Shown: positions 50,745 through 60,248 of the stretch, one piece after another | Layout: every line of letters begins with the position of its first letter | Numbering within the stretch: position 1 is the first letter of the stretch | Assembly (NCBI GenBank): GCA_045629005.1 | Contig: JAZQQJ010000087.1 | Coordinates: 1-64,000 of the forward strand | Reading direction: 5' to 3' | Origin: RGIG3528 sp045629005 | GTDB lineage: Bacteria > Bacillota > Clostridia > Lachnospirales > Lachnospiraceae | DNA length: 64,000 bases | Notes under the pieces: model-generated | Seen by the model: the letters and a program-made list of their open reading frames with translations, nothing else | What the model was told of the DNA's origin: nothing | Databases searched by the model: none | Position numbers and translations under genes: made by a program

Positions 50745-53700
50745 TTATTGTTGTTCTTTAAGCTGTCTGTTTGCCGTCGAAAGCATCAGCTTGATTCGGT
50801 TCAGCTGGTTTACTTCACTGGCACCGGGATCAAAGTCAACCGCAACAATGTTTGCCTCAGGATGTCTGTATCTCAGTTCCTTTATTACGCCCTTTCCGAC
50901 AATATGGTTCGGAAGGCATGCAAAAGGCTGACAGCATACAATGTTCGGTACTCCCGACTTAATAAGCTCAATCATTTCTCCGGTAAGGAACCATCCTTCA
51001 CCTGTCTGGTTGCCGATGGAGACAATAGGCTCGGCGTATTCCGCAAGCTTCGAAATGTGCTTGGGAGGTTCAAATCTGTTACTCTTCTCGAGTGCTTTCA
51101 CCATATCCTTACGCATAAATTCGTAGAAGCTGATGATTGCATTGTTAATACGCATGCCCTTCTTTGATTTTCCGAGGGCTTCGTATTTGAAGTTTGAGTT
51201 ATAGGAACAATATGCAAGGAAATCCATAAGATCGGGCATGCACGCTTCTGCGCCCTCGGCTTCGAGAAGGTCGACAAGATGATTGTTTGCTGCCGGAAGG
51301 AACTTTACAAGGATTTCCCCGACGATGCCTACACGAGGCTTTTTAACGTCAAGAAGCGGTATTTCGTCAAAATCCTTTACTATGCCTTTAATATTGTTTC
51401 TGAATTCTCTGAAACTGCCGTTTTGAACGGATTTGATGCACTTTTCCTTCCACTTCTCATGAAGTTCATTGACCGCACCGGGAACCGCTTCGTACGGACG
51501 TGTCCTGTATACGACTCTCATGAACAGGTCGCCGTAAACAACAGCCTGCATTGCACGGACAATAACCTTCGGACCGAATTTGAATCCGGGATTCTTTTCA
51601 ATGCCCTGCGTTGAAAGTGAAACTACCGGAACCTGGGACATGCCTGCCTTTGTAAGGGCACGCCTTATAAATGCAATATAGTTGGTAGCTCTGCATCCTC
51701 CGCCGGTCTGTGTAATCATTACCGCAGTTTTGTTAAGGTCATATTTGCCTGACTGAAGGGCGGAAATCATCTCACCTACAACGATAAGTGACGGATAGCA
51801 TGCATCATTATTAACGAACTTTAATCCTGTATCAATAACGTCCCTGTCAGGGTCCGGGAGTTCAACCATGTTATATCCGCATGATGCCATTGCGGGAGCA
51901 AGAATGTCAAAATGAATCGGTGACATCTGAGGCATGAGTATTGTGTAATTCTTTCTCATATCCTCTGTAAATACCACCCTCTTATAAGCGGAGTCCTTAA
52001 CATCAGCCTTTACACCCTTTCGCTGTCTGTCACGGATAGCTGAAAGCAAAGACCTGATTCTGATACGGGCAGCTCCGAGATTGTTAACTTCATCAATCTT
52101 AAGAACTGTATAAATCTTGCCTGAACCTGTAAGTATGTCTGAAACCTGGTCTGTTGTAACCGCGTCAAGACCACAGCCGAAGGAGTTCAGCTGGATAAGG
52201 TCAAGTCGTTCGTTTTCACGAACATAGCTTGCTGCAGCATACAGTCTTGAATGATACATCCACTGGTCGACAACAATAGTAGGTCTGTCGATTTGTCTGA
52301 GGTGGGAAACGGAATCCTCTGTAAGCACTGCCACGCCATAGGACGTGATAAGCTCAGGAATACCATGATTGATTTCAGGATCGATATGATAAGGACGACC
52401 TGCAAGGACAATGCCGTGGCAGTCGTTCTCTTCGATGTATTTTACCGCAGCCTCACCGGCTTTACGCATATCTTCCCTTGCTTTTGTAAGCTCAAGCCAA
52501 GCCTCATGCGTGGCTCTCTCTATTTCTTCGTCGGGAATATTGTTATGAGCGCCGACAGTATCAATCAGGCGTCTTGTAATAATCGTTTCGGATTCGAGGG
52601 AAACGAAGGGATTCTGGAAATCAATATCGGAATTCTTTAATTCCTCAACGTTATTCTTAATATTCTCACCGTATCCGGCAACAATCGGGCAATTGTAATG
52701 GTCACCCGCATCGTTAAATTCGATACGTTCGTAATTTACACAAGGATAGAAAATGTATTTAACGCCTTCGTTAATAAGCCATGAAACGTGACCATGTGCA
52801 AGCTTTGCGGGATAGCACTCGGATTCCGACGGGATGGACTCAATACCCATCTCATAAATCTTTCTGGAGGAAAGCGGTGAAAGCACTACTCTGTAGCCAA
52901 GCTTTGTGAAGAACGTAAACCAGAAGGGATAGTTCTCGTACATGTTAAGTACACGCGGAATACCAACCTTTCCACGGAAAGCTGCATATTCCTCAAGCGG
53001 CTCATAACCGAATATTCTTTTAAGCTTGTACTGGAAAAGATTGGGAATTGAAGTGTTGCTCTTTTCCTTTCCAAGTCCCTTTTCACAACGGTTTCCTGAA
53101 ACAAAATGTCTGTTGCCCGGGAAATGGTTGATTGTAAGCAGGCAGTGGTTCGTACAGCCCTGACATCTTGTAAGAGTTGAAGAAAATGTAAGTTCTTCAA
53201 TTTCTTTGAAGGAAAGCATTGTTGTCTTCTGGCCTTCATAATGTTCACGCGCAATAAGCGCAGCTCCGAAGGCGCCCATAATGCCCGCAATGTCAGGTCT
53301 GATGACCTCTGTATTGACTATCTTTTCAAGGCCTCTGAGAACTGCGTCGTTGTAGAATGTTCCGCCCTGAACGACTATTCTTGAACCAAGGTCCTTGGCA
53401 TCTGAAACCTTAATAACCTTGTAGAGAGCATTCTTAATAACGGAATAAGCAAGACCTGCCGAAATATCGTCAACGCCTGCCCCTTCCTTCTGTGCCTGCT
53501 TAACCTTTGAATTCATGAAGACCGTACAGCGTGTGCCAAGGTCAATCGGATTCGGGGCAAACAAAGCAATCTTTGCGAAATCACGAACTTCATAGTTAAG
53601 TGACTTGGCAAATGTCTCAATAAACGAACCGCAGCCCGAAGAGCAAGCTTCATTAAGCTGAACCGAATCAACGGCATGATTCTTAATTTTAATGCATTTC

Positions 53701-54995
53701 ATGTCCTGTCCGCCGATATCGAGGACACAGTCAACAGAAGGATCGAAGAAAGATGCCGCATAGTAATGCGCAACCGTCTCAACTTCGCCTTCATCCAGGA
53801 TAAGTGCGGATTTAAGGAGTGCCTCGCCATAACCTGTGGAGCAGGAACGTACGATGCGTGCGCCTTCCGGAATGGCAGACGCAATTTCTTTTATAGCTTT
53901 GATGGCAGTCTTTAACGGGCTGCCGTTATTGTTCTGATAGAAGGAGTAAAGAAGCGAACCGTCCTCTCCCACAAGTGCAACCTTTGTTGTGGTGGAACCG
54001 GCATCAATTCCGAGATAGCAGTTACCGGAATATTCCGCAAGGCTTCCTTTTCTGACTGTTGCGTGCGCATGACGCTTTGTAAAGGAATCGTACTCGTCCT
54101 CGGACGCGAAAAGCGGCTCCATTCTTGTTACTTCGAAGTCCATCTCGATTCCGTCCGAAAGTCTCTTTTTCATTTCGGAGAGCTGAACGTAATTTTCTTC
54201 CTTCACATTTTCACAGGCATTCATTGCTGCGCCTATTGCAGCAAAAAGATGTGAATTATTCGGAGTAATTGTCTGCTCCGGTGAAAGCTTAAGTGTTCTG
54301 ACAAAAGAAGTCTTTAACTCTGTAAGGAAATGAAGCGGTCCGCCGAGGAAAGCAACGTTTCCGCGTATAGGCTTACCGCAGGCAAGTCCCGAAATAGTCT
54401 GGTTTACGACAGCCTGGAAGATTGAGGCCGAAAGGTCTTCTTTGGAAGCACCTTCGTTGATGAGCGGCTGAATATCAGACTTTGCAAATACGCCGCATCT
54501 TGCAGCAATAGGATAAATTGCTTTGTATGTCTTTGCATACTCGTTGAGGCCTGAGGCATCGGTCTTTAAGAGTGCTGCCATCTGATCGATGAACGAGCCC
54601 GTACCACCGGCGCATATGCCGTTCATACGCTGTTCGACACCACCCGTAAAATAGATGATTTTAGCGTCTTCACCGCCGAGCTCAATCGCAACATCGGTCT
54701 TGGGTGCATACTCACGAAGTGCATCGGCAACAGCCACAACTTCCTGCACGAATCCGACATTCAGATGCTTTGCAAGGGTAAGTCCGCCGGAGCCTGTGAT
54801 AGCGGGGCGCAACATACAGTCACCGATTTGACCTTCCGCATCGGAAAGCATTCCTGAAAGAGTGCCCTGTATGTCCGCAAAGTGCCTTCTGTAATCGGCA
54901 AAAAGCAGCTCTCCGTTGTCTTTACTGATTGCAACCTTGACAGTTGTGGAGCCTATATCTATGCCAAGATTGTAGGTTTGTAACGTTTCTTTCAT
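50745..54995 (-). CDS. Giant 2-hydroxyacyl-CoA dehydratase activase-related protein
   Basis: A 1416-aa multi-domain protein of the CoA-dehydratase activase group. Two ASKHA ATPase domains: 8-260 (LGIDIGSTTVKVAIS, GICAGGTGSF) and 327-575 (LGIDAGSTTTKVAL, DIGGQDMKCI, ACSSGCGSF with two Cys that in HgdC ligate the [4Fe-4S] cluster). A cysteine-rich segment RCQGCTNHC (610-620) leads into a DUF2229 domain (about 670-900) and a C-terminal HgdB-like part. Real activases reduce a dehydratase with ATP; this large form is common in Clostridia and its partner is unknown. No dehydratase subunits are nearby. GAGG precedes the ATG, 16 bases after ung. Confidence 0.87.
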   Translation of the reverse strand: MKETLQTYNLGIDIGSTTVKVAISKDNGELLFADYRRHFADIQGTLSGMLSDAEGQIGDCMLRPAITGSGGLTLAKHLNVGFVQEVVAVADALREYAPKTDVAIELGGEDAKIIYFTGGVEQRMNGICAGGTGSFIDQMAALLKTDASGLNEYAKTYKAIYPIAARCGVFAKSDIQPLINEGASKEDLSASIFQAVVNQTISGLACGKPIRGNVAFLGGPLHFLTELKTSFVRTLKLSPEQTITPNNSHLFAAIGAAMNACENVKEENYVQLSEMKKRLSDGIEMDFEVTRMEPLFASEDEYDSFTKRHAHATVRKGSLAEYSGNCYLGIDAGSTTTKVALVGEDGSLLYSFYQNNNGSPLKTAIKAIKEIASAIPEGARIVRSCSTGYGEALLKSALILDEGEVETVAHYYAASFFDPSVDCVLDIGGQDMKCIKIKNHAVDSVQLNEACSSGCGSFIETFAKSLNYEVRDFAKIALFAPNPIDLGTRCTVFMNSKVKQAQKEGAGVDDISAGLAYSVIKNALYKVIKVSDAKDLGSRIVVQGGTFYNDAVLRGLEKIVNTEVIRPDIAGIMGAFGAALIAREHYEGQKTTMLSFKEIEELTFSSTLTRCQGCTNHCLLTINHFPGNRHFVSGNRCEKGLGKEKSNTSIPNLFQYKLKRIFGYEPLEEYAAFRGKVGIPRVLNMYENYPFWFTFFTKLGYRVVLSPLSSRKIYEMGIESIPSESECYPAKLAHGHVSWLINEGVKYIFYPCVNYERIEFNDAGDHYNCPIVAGYGENIKNNVEELKNSDIDFQNPFVSLESETIITRRLIDTVGAHNNIPDEEIERATHEAWLELTKAREDMRKAGEAAVKYIEENDCHGIVLAGRPYHIDPEINHGIPELITSYGVAVLTEDSVSHLRQIDRPTIVVDQWMYHSRLYAAASYVRENERLDLIQLNSFGCGLDAVTTDQVSDILTGSGKIYTVLKIDEVNNLGAARIRIRSLLSAIRDRQRKGVKADVKDSAYKRVVFTEDMRKNYTILMPQMSPIHFDILAPAMASCGYNMVELPDPDRDVIDTGLKFVNNDACYPSLIVVGEMISALQSGKYDLNKTAVMITQTGGGCRATNYIAFIRRALTKAGMSQVPVVSLSTQGIEKNPGFKFGPKVIVRAMQAVVYGDLFMRVVYRTRPYEAVPGAVNELHEKWKEKCIKSVQNGSFREFRNNIKGIVKDFDEIPLLDVKKPRVGIVGEILVKFLPAANNHLVDLLEAEGAEACMPDLMDFLAYCSYNSNFKYEALGKSKKGMRINNAIISFYEFMRKDMVKALEKSNRFEPPKHISKLAEYAEPIVSIGNQTGEGWFLTGEMIELIKSGVPNIVCCQPFACLPNHIVGKGVIKELRYRHPEANIVAVDFDPGASEVNQLNRIKLMLSTANRQLKEQQ

Positions 54996-55011
54996 TTCAT
55001 ATCCTCATAAC

Positions 55012-55689
55012 TCAATGTATATTTTCTATCTGCCAGTCAATGGCTGTAAGTCCCGATTGTGTAAGGAACTCATTTGCTTTTGAAAAATGCCCGCAACCGA
55101 AGAATCCTCTGTATGCAGACAGCGGGCTCGGATGAGGTGCCCTCAGAATAAGATGCTTAGGATTGGTTATTAACTCGGCCTTTGCTCCTGCGGGTGCACC
55201 CCAAAGCAGGAAAACAACAGGCTCTTCCTTCTCGTTCAGGGCCTTCAATGCTGCATCCGTAAACTGTTCCCAGCCATGCTTTGAATGTGAAAAAGCATTA
55301 TGGGCACGCACAGTAAGAACTGTATTCAAAAGGAGTACGCCCTGTTTTGCCCATTTTGTAAGATCACCGTTGTCAGGAACGTAGCAGCCCAAATCATCAT
55401 GAAGTTCTTTATATATGTTCTGGAGACTCGGAGGAATGTCCGTGGGAGGCTTTACCGAAAAGCAAAGTCCATGTGCCTGTCCCGGCTCGTGATACGGGTC
55501 CTGCCCCAGAATAACAACTTTTGTATCCTTAAAAGAAGTAAGATGAAAAGCGTTAAAAATATCTCCCGACGGCGGATATACAACCTGCGTCTCATATTCT
55601 CTTTTTACGAACGAAAACAAATCCCTGTAATAGGGCTTTGAATATTCAGGTTTCAGATATTCGTTCCAATCGTTTGATATTGCTGCCAT
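55012..55689 (-). CDS. ung: Uracil-DNA glycosylase
   Basis: Family 1 enzyme that excises uracil from DNA and starts base-excision repair. Catalytic Asp in VILGQDPYHEPGQAHGL (near 62), LLLNTVLTV, and the minor-groove loop APHPSPLSAYRGFFGCGHF near 185. 225 aa is normal. It lies four bases after hisF and 16 before the activase, so it is transcribed with histidine genes, an arrangement without evident functional sense. Confidence 0.97.
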   Translation of the reverse strand: MAAISNDWNEYLKPEYSKPYYRDLFSFVKREYETQVVYPPSGDIFNAFHLTSFKDTKVVILGQDPYHEPGQAHGLCFSVKPPTDIPPSLQNIYKELHDDLGCYVPDNGDLTKWAKQGVLLLNTVLTVRAHNAFSHSKHGWEQFTDAALKALNEKEEPVVFLLWGAPAGAKAELITNPKHLILRAPHPSPLSAYRGFFGCGHFSKANEFLTQSGLTAIDWQIENIH

Positions 55690-55693
55690 TTTC

Positions 55694-56452
55694 CTACACT
55701 CTCACCGGCACGCCCTCTTTTAAGAGATATGCCTTTAAGTCTTTTATTTCCATTTCTTTATAATGGAAAAGCGTTGCGGCAAGAGCAGCGTCAGCCTTTC
55801 CGTCTGTTAATACGTCTTTAAAGTGTTGCATTGTTCCGGCACCGCCCGAAGCGATAACAGGCACTCCGACAAGCTCTGAGATGCGTCTTGTAAGCTCCAT
55901 ATCGTAGCCGTCTTTAGTACCGTCGCAGTCCATACTTGTGACAAGAAGTTCACCGGCTCCGAGCTTTACGGCCTGTTCTGCCCATTTGAGGGCATCAATG
56001 CCCATATCGATTCGTCCGCCATTTTTAAAGATGCTCCAGGAGCCATCGGGCTTCCTTTTGGCGTCAATTGCAACAACAACGCACTGACTTCCGAACTTGT
56101 CAGCCGCACGTGAAATAAGCGTAGGATCCATAATTGCCGCTGAATTGACAGCAACCTTATCGGCACCCTCACGAAGAATTGCCTTAAAATCATCTATTGT
56201 GCGGATGCCTCCGCCAACAGTAAACGGGATGAAGATTGCTTCCGAAATCTTTCTTACAAGCTCTGCCTTAATCTCTCTTGCATCAGAAGACGCTGTGATA
56301 TCAAGGAAGACAAGCTCATCTGCGCCTGCCTTGTCATATGCAGAAGCTGTTTCAACAGGGTCTCCCGCATCTCGTAAATTCACAAAGTTAATTCCTTTTA
56401 CAACACGTCCGTCTTTAATGTCCAGACATGGGATAATTCGTTTTGTAAGCAT
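55694..56452 (-). CDS. hisF: Imidazole glycerol phosphate synthase subunit HisF
   Basis: Cyclase subunit that turns PRFAR and ammonia into imidazole glycerol phosphate and AICAR in histidine synthesis. Beta/alpha barrel with catalytic Asp in IPCLDIKDGRVVKG (near 11) and in TSMDCDGTKDGYD (near 130), and phosphate-binding VGGGIRT and ASGGAGTM. 252 aa. It forms a complex with HisH, encoded 18 bases upstream. GGAGGG precedes the ATG. Confidence 0.97.
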   Translation of the reverse strand: MLTKRIIPCLDIKDGRVVKGINFVNLRDAGDPVETASAYDKAGADELVFLDITASSDAREIKAELVRKISEAIFIPFTVGGGIRTIDDFKAILREGADKVAVNSAAIMDPTLISRAADKFGSQCVVVAIDAKRKPDGSWSIFKNGGRIDMGIDALKWAEQAVKLGAGELLVTSMDCDGTKDGYDMELTRRISELVGVPVIASGGAGTMQHFKDVLTDGKADAALAATLFHYKEMEIKDLKAYLLKEGVPVRV

Positions 56453-56470
56453 TTATAACTGCCCTCCGGC

Positions 56471-57073
56471 TCAAACCTTAGCAAAATTCTTTAATATTGT
56501 AAGTCCAACATCACCCGACTTTTCTGGATGGAACTGACATGCGTAGATGTTATCCTTTTCAACCGCAGCGTGAAAATCAAGAATGTAATTGCAGCCTGCG
56601 GCAACAATGTCCTCGGGGGTATGAAGATAATAGGAATGAACGAAATATACGTAAGGATGATCGGGAAGTCCTTTAAAAAGCTTTGTTCCGGGCTTGACAT
56701 TAAGGGAATTCCAACCTATCTGAGGTACCTTAAAGCCTTCTTTTTCAGGGAACTTAATGATTTTGCCCTTAAGTATCCCAAGTCCTTTCACACCGGGAGC
56801 CTCTTCACTTTCTTCAAAAAGGAGCTGTAAACCAAGGCATACGCCAAGAAGAGGCGTTCCTTTTTCCACAACCTTTCGAATAACCTCGTCGAGTCCCTTT
56901 GACGTAAGCTTCTCCATTGCATCGCCGAATGCTCCGACGCCCGGTAAAACAACCTTATCCGCAGCCATCAGAACATCACGGTCGGATGTCAAAACAACAT
57001 CCTCACCGATGAATTTAAAAGCCTTTTCAACGCTTCTTATATTTCCTGCTCCATAATCAATTATAGCTATCAT
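56471..57073 (-). CDS. hisH: Imidazole glycerol phosphate synthase subunit HisH
   Basis: Glutaminase subunit that feeds ammonia to HisF. Class I amidotransferase: nucleophile Cys in GVCLGLQLLFEES (near 79), His and Glu in CQFHPEKSG (near 181). 200 aa. It begins after a terminator (57125-57146), so a promoter should lie in 57074-57120, though I cannot place it. Other his genes are not in the window. Confidence 0.96.
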   Translation of the reverse strand: MIAIIDYGAGNIRSVEKAFKFIGEDVVLTSDRDVLMAADKVVLPGVGAFGDAMEKLTSKGLDEVIRKVVEKGTPLLGVCLGLQLLFEESEEAPGVKGLGILKGKIIKFPEKEGFKVPQIGWNSLNVKPGTKLFKGLPDHPYVYFVHSYYLHTPEDIVAAGCNYILDFHAAVEKDNIYACQFHPEKSGDVGLTILKNFAKV

Positions 57074-57124
57074 AAATCCTCCGGAACCGATTCCTAAAGA
57101 TATGTTTAAAAATCAAAAAAACAA

Positions 57125-57146
57125 ACAGGCGTAAACATACGCCTGT
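57125..57146 (-). terminator. Terminator after the acidic repeat protein gene
   Basis: ACAGGCGTA (57125-57133), loop AACA, TACGCCTGT (57138-57146). On the minus strand it is followed by TTGTTTTTTTG. It separates the cheV-repeat-protein unit from hisH. Confidence 0.9.
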
Positions 57147-57151
57147 CTATT

Positions 57152-59188
57152 TTAATCATTATTTATTACATTTTCAAGTCCAACATCACCTACGGCACTA
57201 TAAATATATTTTGTGTAGTAGAGATTTGCTGTTGACTTTCCGTCAGTCTCACTAATTCCTGCGTAGGTGGAAAGAACAAGCATTGCCTCTTCCTCAGAGA
57301 TGTCATAATTGTTCTTGAGAAGTTCAAGAATCTGTGTTCTGACAAAGTAGAGGTCGTCCTCTGCACCAAGCTCAACCGCATACGGAATCCACTTGTTATA
57401 TCTGAGAAGGCCCTTAAAGAGGTCATCAAGACCGGAAGTGTAATCACCGAGTGCATAGTGATTGTTGAAGGAGGAAATCTGTTTGCTTACGAAGTTAACT
57501 GTGTAAATCTTCTCACCAAGCTTATAATCCTCTTCTTCAAGCTCAAGACCGTAAATGTCGTTGTATGCTTCTTCATAGAAGGTGACATCCTGGTAGATAA
57601 GAGCGTTGTCGTAATCCCTCTGAGCCTGCTTAACGGTGCTCTTATAGGATATTGTGCTTCCGCCGCTTATTATGAGAGCTGCTATTCCGATGAAGATTGC
57701 AAAGATGACAAAGGCACCTGCTTTGTTAATCTGGGTGGTATTATCAGTCTCTTCGAGAATAAGCTTCTCGATTTCTTCACGTTTTTTAGCTTTTGCAGCT
57801 TCTTTTTCTTCAGCAGTCTGCTTAGCTTTTTCAGCTTTCTTTTCGGCTGCTTCCTTTTTCTTTTCTTCCTTGGCTGCTTTCTTTGCCTCTGCAACATTCT
57901 TCTTCGCTTCGGCAGCCTCAGCCTTTTTCTTTTCAAGCTCTTCTTCGGAAAGTTCCGGCTTAATCTTGTTCTCGGGGAGCTTAACGTTTGCGAAAAGAGC
58001 TATATACCAAGGTTTCTTTTCTTTCTTCTTCTTTGACTTCTTGTCTCCGTCCTCGGAGTCATCGACATCAATCTCATTGAAAAGATCGTCAAGAGCTTCT
58101 ATATCTTCTGCATTAAGGGTATCTCCGCCCATCTCACCGAGCAGGTCCTTTGCAGATTCTTTCTTTTCTTCGCCTTCGGAAGCTTCTTCAGAGCCAAAAA
58201 TTGAAAGCGGGTCTTCTTCGGCAGGCTGTTCTTCTTCGGAGGCGCTTGCAAAAATGTCTTCTACTGCGTCACCGCCTGCATCTAAATCAGGAAGCCCTGC
58301 AGCATCTGCAAATAAGTCTTCGGATGCCTCTTCGGCACCTGCATCCGCAAATACATCCTCAGCTGCTTCCTCTGCACCTGCATCCGCAAATACGTCCTCT
58401 GTCGCTTCCTCTGCACCTGCATCCGCAAATACGTCCTCAGCCGCTTCCTCTGCACCTGCATCCGCAAACACGTCCTCGGCTGCTTCCTCTCCGGCTGCTA
58501 TATCGGCAAAAATATCGCCTGACGGTTCTTCAGCAAACTCTTCAGTAGGCTCTTCAGAACTTTCCTCTGAAAAACCTTCTGAAAAGATGTCATCTGAATT
58601 ACCGGAATTGTCTTCAGTAAATACACTCTCCGTATTTTCCTCTTCGGAAGACTCACCGAAAATGTCCATCGGCTCTTCTTCCGCAGTTTCCTCCAATGAT
58701 CCCTCCGCAAAGAAATCTACGGGTGTTTCTTCCTCATCCTCAAAGGATATATCATCATTTTTAAAATCAGCAAACAGCTCTCCGGTGATTTTATCATCAC
58801 CGGAAAGCTCTTCATCAATCATCCTGTCAATGGCTTCGTCGTCGTAGTCACTGAATATATTGTAGCCGTCTGTTTTCGGCTCATCATCCGTTTCGGATTC
58901 TATTGATATTACAGGTTCCTCTGTAGCTTTATTATCCTCGAAGTAGAAGTTTCCAAATTCCTCTTCCGGAACCTTATGGAACTCTATGCTCTTCTCTTCT
59001 TTTGTAACAAAGTCATTCAGAAATCCGGGAATCTCAGGCTCAGGAATTTCCTGAGGCACAGCCTCTTCCCTTTTTTCTTCTGTTTTGCTTTCCTTTCGGT
59101 AAGCAGAGAACCTGTCACCGTCCTTTTTTTCCGAACCTGATGATAATCCGTTTAACAAACTGTCAAGATAGGATTCATCAGTTGGCAT
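57152..59188 (-). CDS. Large acidic membrane protein with 13-residue repeats
   Basis: Not recognised. 678 aa: a long, strongly acidic, unordered N-terminus (1-390), within which a 13-residue unit EDVFADAGAEEAA recurs in tandem (about 231-297). A Lys/Glu/Ala-rich coiled coil (about 420-475) is followed by one transmembrane helix (about 490-512) and a C-terminal domain of about 165 residues (RDYDNALIYQDVTFYEEAYN, LLKNNYDISEEEAMLVLSTY) with no named match. No signal peptide, so the N-terminus is likely cytoplasmic and the C-terminus outside. It starts 29 bases after cheV and probably shares its transcript. A structural or scaffold role is only a guess. Confidence 0.7.
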   Translation of the reverse strand: MPTDESYLDSLLNGLSSGSEKKDGDRFSAYRKESKTEEKREEAVPQEIPEPEIPGFLNDFVTKEEKSIEFHKVPEEEFGNFYFEDNKATEEPVISIESETDDEPKTDGYNIFSDYDDEAIDRMIDEELSGDDKITGELFADFKNDDISFEDEEETPVDFFAEGSLEETAEEEPMDIFGESSEEENTESVFTEDNSGNSDDIFSEGFSEESSEEPTEEFAEEPSGDIFADIAAGEEAAEDVFADAGAEEAAEDVFADAGAEEATEDVFADAGAEEAAEDVFADAGAEEASEDLFADAAGLPDLDAGGDAVEDIFASASEEEQPAEEDPLSIFGSEEASEGEEKKESAKDLLGEMGGDTLNAEDIEALDDLFNEIDVDDSEDGDKKSKKKKEKKPWYIALFANVKLPENKIKPELSEEELEKKKAEAAEAKKNVAEAKKAAKEEKKKEAAEKKAEKAKQTAEEKEAAKAKKREEIEKLILEETDNTTQINKAGAFVIFAIFIGIAALIISGGSTISYKSTVKQAQRDYDNALIYQDVTFYEEAYNDIYGLELEEEDYKLGEKIYTVNFVSKQISSFNNHYALGDYTSGLDDLFKGLLRYNKWIPYAVELGAEDDLYFVRTQILELLKNNYDISEEEAMLVLSTYAGISETDGKSTANLYYTKYIYSAVGDVGLENVINND
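58302..58497 (-). repeat. In-frame 39-bp tandem repeats
   Basis: About four to five units with period 39 bases (for example GCATCCGCAAATAC at 58341 and 58380), each coding for 13 residues of the EDVFADAGAEEAA type. Units are nearly identical at DNA level, so copy number may vary between strains without frameshift. Confidence 0.85.
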
Positions 59189-59217
59189 TAAATTAACCCC
59201 GAATAATTATTTTCCTT

Positions 59218-60120
59218 TTAAGGAAGAATGAGCTTATCAATTTCTCCAACAAGTCTGTTGATTTCAGGCTTTGTAATCTGTGCATCTGCTCCGATAGACT
59301 TACCCTTGGCAATCATATCAGGAGAAATCATAGATGAGAAAATGATTACAGGAAGCTTGTTTGTTCTTGTGTCTTCCTTAATAAGCTTTGTAAGACGATG
59401 TCCATCCATACGAGGCATCTCGATATCTGTGATAACGAGCTTAACCTGTTCTGTGATGTCACCCTTTTCGCACATCTTCTCAAGTCTTTCCCATGCTTCC
59501 TGACCGTCCATATTGACGATGAGGTTAGCATAGCCGGCTTTCTTAAGACAATCCTGAATAAGCTTTGAAAGAAGCATTGAATCTTCTGCGATGAGAATGG
59601 GCTTCTGGCTTCTTGATCTTAATCCAAGTTCTTCAACATCACTTACACGAAGTGTTGTCTCAGGAGAAATATCAGCGATAATCTTCTCGAAGTCGAGAAG
59701 AACAATAAGTCTGTTGTCAAGCTTAACAATACCTGTTGCAACGCCTTCGCCTGCACCGTTGATTGTTGAGTCGGGTTTAAGAACCTCTTCCCATGAAACG
59801 CGGCTGATACGTGCTACAGAATGAACATGGAATGCAGCATTTGTATTATTGAAATATGTAACGATATAAAGATCTCTCTTAGGATTCTGTGACTCGGGAA
59901 GGTGAAGAACAGTCGAAAGGCTGATACTTGTAATTACTTCTTCACGAGGCATAAAGATGCCTTCGATAGCGGGATCTGAGTTCGGAATGGGGATTGCGGG
60001 TACGTACGGTAAAATTTCACGAATCTTCGCAACGTTTATACCGTAGTGATTTTCACCCACAGTAAACTCAAGAATCTCAAGTTCATTAGTGCCGCTTTCA
60101 AGCAAAATATTGGTATCCAT
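59218..60120 (-). CDS. cheV: Chemotaxis coupling protein CheV
   Basis: Adaptor between chemoreceptors and CheA, with a CheW domain (about 10-165; ILEFTVGENHYGINVAKIREI) and a receiver domain (about 175-300; ILIAEDSML, phospho-Asp in LVITDIEMPRMDGH, Lys in AQITKPE). Its presence suggests a motile, chemotactic organism. The ATG at 60120 has GGAGG at seven bases; an ATG two codons earlier is too close to that site. A strong promoter lies at 60172-60200. The acidic repeat protein follows by 29 bases. 300 aa. Confidence 0.93.
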   Translation of the reverse strand: MDTNILLESGTNELEILEFTVGENHYGINVAKIREILPYVPAIPIPNSDPAIEGIFMPREEVITSISLSTVLHLPESQNPKRDLYIVTYFNNTNAAFHVHSVARISRVSWEEVLKPDSTINGAGEGVATGIVKLDNRLIVLLDFEKIIADISPETTLRVSDVEELGLRSRSQKPILIAEDSMLLSKLIQDCLKKAGYANLIVNMDGQEAWERLEKMCEKGDITEQVKLVITDIEMPRMDGHRLTKLIKEDTRTNKLPVIIFSSMISPDMIAKGKSIGADAQITKPEINRLVGEIDKLILP

Positions 60121-60171
60121 ATTCATTCCTCCATGTTCTGAATATTGTTCAATACTGAAACATTTTACGCC

Positions 60172-60200
60172 ATTATAGCGTAAATTTTCCGAGTAATCAA
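60172..60200 (-). promoter_or_regulatory. Promoter of cheV
   Basis: On the minus strand TTGATT (60200-60195), 17 bases, TATAAT (60177-60172). A sigma-A type promoter; no sigma-28 (flagellar) motif was seen. Confidence 0.75.
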
Positions 60201-60248
60201 TCACTTTACAATCATATAAGATTGTTCATTTTCTCTTTATAAGATTGT

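Noticed and set aside
57654..58847. Long serine/alanine-rich open frame on the plus strand opposite the acidic repeat protein
   Set aside because: It is the mirror of a GAA/GCT-rich gene in the opposite strand; composition and lack of a binding site indicate a shadow.
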